Shown one piece after another: positions 4,890 to 6,224 of a stretch of 6,224 nt of DNA. This DNA comes from Campylobacterales bacterium (GTDB lineage: Bacteria > Campylobacterota > Campylobacteria > Campylobacterales > SZUA-545), in assembly GCA_025800305.1 (NCBI GenBank), contig JAOXRY010000327.1, positions 1 through 6,224 on the forward strand, written 5' to 3'. The notes beneath the pieces were generated by a model. The model saw nothing but the letters and a program-made list of their open reading frames with translations. It ran no database searches and had not been told where the DNA came from. The translations under genes were made by a program, and so were the position numbers. Each line of letters opens with the position of its first letter. The first letter of the stretch is position 1.

Positions 4890-5966
4890 ATGAATATACT
4901 CATCGGAGATGGTGAGAAGAAATCAAGACAATTTCTAAAGACTCTCATTGGTGATTCTCATCCTTCAATAACAGTATCTCAAGCTTCTGATGGAAAAGAG
5001 GCTTTAGAGCTACTATTTAACCGTAACTTCGACTTACTTATTATTGACATGGACATTCCTATTATTAATGGATTGGAAGTGGGAAAAACATTAAAAAAGA
5101 ATCCTCAGACAAAATCAATTACTATAGTTTTTTTAACATCTTCTCAACAAATAGAACAAACTGAAAAAATAGATACAAAATCAGGTTCTATTGGTTTTAT
5201 CACAAAACCTATTGATGGAATGAAGATCCTTAGTAAAATAGAGCTTTTTAGAGCACAAAAAGAGCTAAAAGAGATAAACCAATATACTCAAGACCAACAA
5301 GAAAAAGCCAGAAACAAACAACTTAATATTATTGAAAATCACTTAGATAACGATAAGGAATTTGATACTAAAGTGATATATCAAGCCTCTGATATTCTCA
5401 GTGGAGATTCATACTCTATTTTTAAAAAAGATGATGGAACCATATTTTTATACATGGTTGATGGGCAAGGTCATGGAATTCTACCTTCTTTAACAGTTTT
5501 TGCTATCGCTTCATCAATCAAACAAGCTATTCCTAATAGTAAGGATCTAAAATCTCTAACAGAAAAAATCTTAGAGTCTACAATAGGAATACTAGAGGAT
5601 GGAGAACAATTAGCATTTACTTTTGTAAAAATTTCTCCAGATAGGAAAAATCTAGAGTACTCCATTGGTGGCATGTACCCTTTCTTTATTAAAGATGATA
5701 ATCAAATTATAGAAATGGAAACCTCCAATATTCCCATGATGAATTTCACAAATGAGATAGATATAAAAACTATCTCTTTAAAAAACTTTCAAGGAAGTGT
5801 ACTATTTTCTGATGGAATAATCGAAGAGTATAAGTCAAAAATTTCAGGCTTTAAGCCTCAAGATCTTTTAAAAGACAATTCTCTCTTTAAAATTGCTGAT
5901 AAGTTGATTTCTAAACTTACACTAAAAGATGATATCACCTTAATTCTTTTAGAATCCAAACAGTAA
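4890..5966 (+). CDS. Receiver-domain PP2C serine phosphatase (RsbU/SpoIIE type)
   Basis: This 358-residue cytoplasmic protein couples a phosphorelay input to serine dephosphorylation, probably of a STAS protein. The receiver domain (about 1-120) has phosphoacceptor D53 in LLIIDMDIP, T83 and K106 in the TKP motif. The acidic pocket is unusual, LIGDGE: D7 is present but the second aspartate is replaced by G8, with E9 next to it. A charged, probably coiled-coil linker follows (about 113-155). The PP2C domain (about 160-358) retains its metal-binding aspartates: D173 in LSGDSYS (SGD replacing the common GGD), D191 in VDGQGHG, D308 in LFSDGIIEEY, and D347/D348 in KDDIT, so it should be active. There is no HATPase kinase domain. 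AAGGA (4874-4878) inside the end of the STAS gene, 11 bases before the ATG, suggests translational coupling. The substrate is inferred from gene order. Confidence 0.92.
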   Translation: MNILIGDGEKKSRQFLKTLIGDSHPSITVSQASDGKEALELLFNRNFDLLIIDMDIPIINGLEVGKTLKKNPQTKSITIVFLTSSQQIEQTEKIDTKSGSIGFITKPIDGMKILSKIELFRAQKELKEINQYTQDQQEKARNKQLNIIENHLDNDKEFDTKVIYQASDILSGDSYSIFKKDDGTIFLYMVDGQGHGILPSLTVFAIASSIKQAIPNSKDLKSLTEKILESTIGILEDGEQLAFTFVKISPDRKNLEYSIGGMYPFFIKDDNQIIEMETSNIPMMNFTNEIDIKTISLKNFQGSVLFSDGIIEEYKSKISGFKPQDLLKDNSLFKIADKLISKLTLKDDITLILLESKQ

Positions 5967-5967
5967 A

Positions 5968-5984
5968 TTTTTTTTAGATATAAT
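5968..5984 (+). promoter_or_regulatory. Housekeeping promoter of ilvB
   Basis: A run of eight T (5968-5975) followed by TATAAT (5979-5984) just after the phosphatase stop codon is typical of sigma-70 promoters in this phylum, where T-rich stretches often replace the -35 box. Transcription would start near 5991, leaving a leader of about 26 bases before the ilvB ATG. The same T-run might act weakly in termination of the upstream gene, but only a 5-base stem precedes it. Confidence 0.6.
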
Positions 5985-6016
5985 ATTAGTTATTTTTAAA
6001 ATATAGGAACATGATT

Positions 6017-6224
6017 ATGGAAATAACTGGTTCAGAAATGGTTATAGAGGCATTCAAAGAGGAGAATGTAGAAGTAATTTTCGGATACCCAGGTGGTGCA
6101 GTCCTTAATATTTATGATGAGATTTATAAACAAAATAGTTTTGAACATATTTTAGCAGTCCATGAACAAGGAGCTGTCCACGCAGCTGATGGTTATGCAA
6201 GAGCAAGTGGAAATGTTGGTGTAG
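6017..6224 (+). CDS. ilvB: Acetolactate synthase large subunit, N-terminal part (3' end outside window)
   Basis: This ThDP- and FAD-dependent enzyme condenses two pyruvates to acetolactate (or pyruvate with 2-ketobutyrate) at the start of valine, leucine and isoleucine synthesis. Only 69 codons are present. They carry the N-terminal signature of the family: GSEMVIEAFKEENVEVIFGY, then PGGAVLNIYDEI, and HEQGAVHAADGYARASG with the catalytic thiamine-activating glutamate E50. AGGA (6005-6008) lies 8 bases before the ATG at 6017. An in-frame ATG at 6011 is only 2 bases from that site and is less likely. The gene begins 50 bases after the phosphatase stop and has its own promoter, so it is probably not part of the phosphatase cluster. 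The biosynthetic small subunit (ilvN/ilvH) would be expected next. The choice of symbol ilvB rather than ilvI is conventional. Confidence 0.93.
   Translation, partial: MEITGSEMVIEAFKEENVEVIFGYPGGAVLNIYDEIYKQNSFEHILAVHEQGAVHAADGYARASGNVGV

Noticed and set aside
5471..5674. Minus-strand open frame inside the phosphatase gene
   Set aside because: Shadow of the PP2C domain, without its own signals.
5943..5975. Intrinsic terminator at the end of the phosphatase gene
   Set aside because: The only stem before the T-run is 5 bases (ATTCT/AGAAT) and lies 12 bases away; the T-run is better explained as part of the ilvB promoter.
1..6224. CRISPR arrays, insertion sequences, tRNA genes, riboswitches
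   Set aside because: No spaced direct repeats, transposase signatures, cloverleaf-like segments or long structured leaders were seen.

Overview
The window is AT-rich, densely coded chromosomal DNA, most likely from a member of the Campylobacterota (the former Epsilonproteobacteria). The signs are the style of the RpoN and LigA proteins, a HemJ-type protoporphyrinogen oxidase, T-rich TATAAT promoters without clear -35 boxes, and a promoter resembling the TTGGAAC-N5-TTGCTT sigma-54 type known from Campylobacter and Helicobacter. Genus and species cannot be assigned by reading alone. There are no rRNA or tRNA genes, mobile elements or CRISPR arrays, and no gene-free stretch above 110 bases.

Layout. 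Bases 1-1086 (+) hold the C-terminal part of rpoN (sigma-54), cut by the left edge. It is followed after 24 bases by a complete NAD+-dependent DNA ligase, ligA (1111-3054, +). Converging on ligA is a leftward pair: an OmpR-family response regulator (3530-4198, -) and then hemJ (3068-3499, -), which begins at TTG. The two transcription directions meet at a short hairpin overlapping the ligA stop.

A 109-base divergent intergenic region (4199-4307) separates the response regulator from a rightward three-gene cluster: a 69-aa helical protein of unknown function (4308-4517), a STAS-like protein resembling anti-sigma-factor antagonists (4574-4882), and a receiver-PP2C serine phosphatase of the RsbU/SpoIIE type (4890-5966). 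The right edge holds the start of ilvB/ilvI, acetolactate synthase large subunit (6017 onward, +), behind its own TATAAT promoter.

The most interesting part is 4199-5966. The STAS protein and the receiver-phosphatase form two-thirds of a partner-switching module. The STAS protein keeps the serine that aligns with the phosphorylated serine of SpoIIAA but has lost the neighbouring aspartate, and no switch kinase (HATPase/RsbW type) lies nearby. The cluster starts downstream of a good sigma-54 promoter candidate (GG 4247-4248, GC 4259-4260), which suggests control by sigma-54, in this phylum mainly a flagellar sigma factor. A second, weaker sigma-54-like element points the other way and would make the response regulator mRNA essentially leaderless. 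Working hypothesis: a sigma-54-controlled phospho-switch with an unknown small protein as possible partner. Function and output are inference.
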